Shown in pieces: positions 30,653 to 32,846 of a DNA stretch of 32,846 bases. The notes under the pieces are model-generated. The model was not told where the DNA came from. It did not search any database and saw only the letters and a list, made by a program, of their open reading frames with translations. The number at the start of each line of letters is the position of its first letter. Within the stretch, counting starts at the first letter, position 1. Made by a program: the position numbers and the translations under genes. Source of the stretch: Streptomyces albiflavescens (GTDB lineage: Bacteria > Actinomycetota > Actinomycetes > Streptomycetales > Streptomycetaceae); NCBI RefSeq assembly GCF_014645835.1, contig NZ_BMMM01000032.1, forward strand, positions 1-32,846, read 5' to 3'.

Positions 30653-32671
30653 ATGAGGCTGAGACACGGCCTTGTCACCGTCACCGCGGTGACCGCCGCA
30701 ATCACCTTGTCCACACTCACCGTGTCCGCGCCCGCGTGGGCCGGTCCGACGCCCGGCACCGCGTCCGCCGGAACCGCTTCGCCTGCCGGTTCGTCCGCTT
30801 CGCCGACCGTGACACCTGGCACGACCTCCGGGGCGTCACCGTCGAACACCACCACCGGCCCTGCCACCCCGTCCGCTCCTTCGTCGACGGGCGTGAGCGG
30901 CTCGGCGACCGGGAGCCCCTCCGGCACGCCCACGCCCACCACGCCTCCCACGAGCGGCGCCCCGGACGACGGTTCCGACTCGCCGTCCGAGCTGGAGAAG
31001 TACTGGACGCCCGAGCGCATGGCCGAGGCCCTGCCCGTACACGAGGACCAGGTCCGCGAGGACAGGCTGTCCGCCGCGCAGCGCAAGGAGCTGCTGCGGT
31101 CGCCGTCGCATACGTTCGAGGGCATCAAGGAAGTCGGTACGTTCTACTGGGACGAGCGCCGGGACGGCGAGCTGTACCACCGCTACTGTGCCGGCACCGT
31201 GGTGCCGTCGCCCGGCAAGGACCTGGTCCTGACCGCGGCGCACTGCTTCGACAACCAGGACCAGCACATGAAGCAGGTCTTCGTGCCGAAGCACAGCAAG
31301 GACCACCCGGCCCCGTACGGGCTGTTCCCCATCAAGGTCGGGCAGATCTACGCCGACCCGCGCTATCTGCGCCGCGGCGGTGACCACGACAACACTGACC
31401 TGGACTTCGCCCTCCTCAAGACCGAGCCCCGGTCCGACGGTAAGAAGCTCCAGGACGTCGTCGGCGCGATCCCGATCGGCTACAACGCCGGCTTCGACCA
31501 CCCCAAGACCCGGGTGATCGGCTACCCGTGGCTGGACAACGGCGACCCGCACTACCACCCGAAGCAGGACCCGCTGGACTGCACCTCACCGATGAAGAAG
31601 TTCACCACCGGAGACGAGGGCGGCTGGAAGGGCGGCACGTTCTCGCAGATCGACTGCGACGGCTACGTGTCCGGCACGTCCGGCGGACCGTTCATCATCG
31701 GCGGCGACGATCCGAAGGTCGTCGGCGTGACCGGCGGCTGGCAGACCGGCGGGCACAGCGCCGACACCTCGTACTCCTCGTACTTCGACAACGACCTGAA
31801 GCGGATCTACGACGCCGCGGTGGCCGGACGGCAGCCGACGCCGATCGTCCTGCCGGCCGCGTCCACCTGGAAGCACGCCAAGGACATCGCCTCCGGCTAC
31901 TTCGCGCTGAACGGGCCGGTCTCCGAGGACCACATGGACATGTTCGTCCTGTGGTCCGACGGCGAGCTGACCATCTACCGGGGCGCCGGCAAGGGGCTGA
32001 ACTACTTCGACAAGGAGATCCGCGTCCAGGGGCCGAACAAGCTCTGGGCGGACCACGCCGTGCAGGTCGTCGCCGGCGACTTCACCGGGGACAACGGCTC
32101 CGACTTGATGGTCCGCTGGTCCGACGGCGAACTCACCCTGTATCCCTCGGTGGACGAGAGGGGCTTCCACGGCGAGAAGCAGCTGATGCCGCCGAACGAC
32201 ACGTGGAAGCATGCCGAGGCCCTGACCGCGGGACGCTACGGCGGCAACAAGTGGCAGGACGACCTGGTGGTCCGCTGGTCGGACGGTGAACTGACGGTGT
32301 ATCAGAACACCGGCACGAGCCTGGGCAAGGAGATCAAGGTCGTCAACCCGAACAAGCTGTGGGAGCACGCAGTGGAGATCGGTTCCGGCGACTACACCGG
32401 AAACGACACCTGGGACCTGGTGGTGCGCTGGTCCGACGGCGAAGTGACCTGCTACGACGACTTCACCGGCACCGGCGACAGCTGGGGCGAGCACCGGTGG
32501 AAAGCGCCGAACAATCTGTGGGAGCACGCCATGCTTGTCACCGGCGGCGACTTCAGCGACAACCCGTGGCCGGACGACACCCTTGTCCGCTGGTCCGACG
32601 GTGAACTGAGCCTGTACACCGAGGGCAACGCGTCGGGCATCGGCGCCGAGCACCAGCTCGTCGCGCCCTGA
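30653..32671 (+). CDS. secreted trypsin-like serine protease with C-terminal WSDGEL (FG-GAP-like) repeats
   Basis: A 672-residue exported protein. It has a signal peptide ending SAPAWA, then a Thr/Ser/Pro-rich linker (residues 30-110). The protease domain has the catalytic triad His197 (LVLTAAHCFD), Asp251 (TDLDFALL) and Ser343 (GTSGGPF). The C-terminal third, from about 405, is five related units of about 55 residues. Each ends in a W/RWSDGE(L/V)T-type strand and includes GDFTGDNGSDLMVRW-like turns, so it is a beta-propeller-like or calcium-type binding domain that may hold substrate or cell wall. The ATG at 30653 has GGAGG seven bases upstream. An in-frame ATG at 30632 lacks a site. A 15-bp terminator stem follows. 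Confidence 0.9.
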   Translation: MRLRHGLVTVTAVTAAITLSTLTVSAPAWAGPTPGTASAGTASPAGSSASPTVTPGTTSGASPSNTTTGPATPSAPSSTGVSGSATGSPSGTPTPTTPPTSGAPDDGSDSPSELEKYWTPERMAEALPVHEDQVREDRLSAAQRKELLRSPSHTFEGIKEVGTFYWDERRDGELYHRYCAGTVVPSPGKDLVLTAAHCFDNQDQHMKQVFVPKHSKDHPAPYGLFPIKVGQIYADPRYLRRGGDHDNTDLDFALLKTEPRSDGKKLQDVVGAIPIGYNAGFDHPKTRVIGYPWLDNGDPHYHPKQDPLDCTSPMKKFTTGDEGGWKGGTFSQIDCDGYVSGTSGGPFIIGGDDPKVVGVTGGWQTGGHSADTSYSSYFDNDLKRIYDAAVAGRQPTPIVLPAASTWKHAKDIASGYFALNGPVSEDHMDMFVLWSDGELTIYRGAGKGLNYFDKEIRVQGPNKLWADHAVQVVAGDFTGDNGSDLMVRWSDGELTLYPSVDERGFHGEKQLMPPNDTWKHAEALTAGRYGGNKWQDDLVVRWSDGELTVYQNTGTSLGKEIKVVNPNKLWEHAVEIGSGDYTGNDTWDLVVRWSDGEVTCYDDFTGTGDSWGEHRWKAPNNLWEHAMLVTGGDFSDNPWPDDTLVRWSDGELSLYTEGNASGIGAEHQLVAP

Positions 32672-32688
32672 CGCCCCTTACGGCTCCC

Positions 32689-32723
32689 GCGGGCCCCGGA
32701 ACCGCCGTGGTTCCGGGGCCCGC
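32689..32723 (+). terminator. 15-bp perfect terminator stem of the protease gene
   Basis: GCGGGCCCCGGAACC (32689-32703) and GGTTCCGGGGCCCGC (32709-32723) pair perfectly around GCCGT, 17 bases after the stop. Confidence 0.9.
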
Positions 32724-32760
32724 CCCCATGGGCGGATCCTCGACGGGGGTGCCCAGTGCA

Positions 32761-32846
32761 TTCACCTGGTTCCTCCGAGGATGCCCCGGTCTTCAGGCAG
32801 GGGAGGAATCGGACTCCTGCGGGGGCAGGGCAGGGAACGGGGTTTC
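32761..32846 (+). repeat. second copy (left end) of the IS200/IS605-like element
   Basis: All 86 bases to the window edge are identical to 14042-14127, in the same orientation. The base before it differs (A here, G there), so the match starts at TTCAC. It includes the left-end hairpin. The rest lies outside the window, so I cannot say whether this copy carries tnpB. Confidence 0.9.

Overview
The window is high-GC actinobacterial DNA, most likely Streptomyces. Nearly all third codon positions are G or C, starts are often GTG, and the gene families are typical of the genus: a LAL-type LuxR regulator, a SpoIIE-type PP2C phosphatase, a roadblock protein, DUF2255 and DUF4235 proteins, and small tail or membrane proteins. 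Several IS remnants and broken genes mark it as an accessory region, such as a chromosome arm, integrated island or large plasmid. No tRNA, rRNA, CRISPR array or phage module was found.

Layout. 1-333 is the frameshifted end of an IS5-type transposase. 578-1526 holds an ArsR-type regulator and a roadblock protein, both on the minus strand. 2167-8546 is the most coherent block. It has a SRPBCC protein, a carotenoid-cleavage oxygenase and an MFS exporter on the minus strand, an 887-residue LAL regulator read divergently, and a DUF2255 gene convergent with it. A near-identical 23-bp site lies upstream of the exporter/regulator pair and again upstream of the DUF2255 gene, so these genes may form one regulon. 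8654-11784 carries a small membrane protein, a cold-shock protein, a lysine-repeat H1-like protein and two tiny membrane proteins, with strong hairpin terminators. 11951-13818 has an ECF-like sigma factor divergent from a stand-alone hemC.

14042-14368 is a 327-bp element with no gene. It has the end organisation of IS200/IS605 transposons: a hairpin near each end, a candidate TTCAC left cleavage site, GAAT at the foot of the right hairpin and a terminal TCAA. Its first 86 bp recur exactly at 32761-32846, where the window stops. It looks like a TnpB-less, omega-RNA-like mobile element and is the most unusual feature here.

14604-16921 holds an IS481-like fragment, a DUF7218-like plasmid-stability protein and a complete but mutated IS630 element. 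16965-23195 has a GNAT acetyltransferase, an acidic protein with an internal 75-bp duplication, a DUF4235 remnant, a PP2C phosphatase, an inverted-repeat-rich non-coding stretch and a secreted metallophosphoesterase. 23351-25710 contains a second IS630 fragment joined to an orphan gene end, and an IS110 element whose left end may encode a bridge RNA. 25930-28843 is a translationally coupled nitrate-type ABC importer operon (nrtA-nrtB-nrtD). 29030-29236 is a recombination scar that joins a copy of the ArsR tail to an IS5 transposase start. 29467-32671 encodes exported proteins: a small cysteine-containing protein and a lipoprotein (coupled, minus strand), divergent from a trypsin-like protease carrying WSDGEL repeats. 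It closes with a 15-bp perfect terminator stem.
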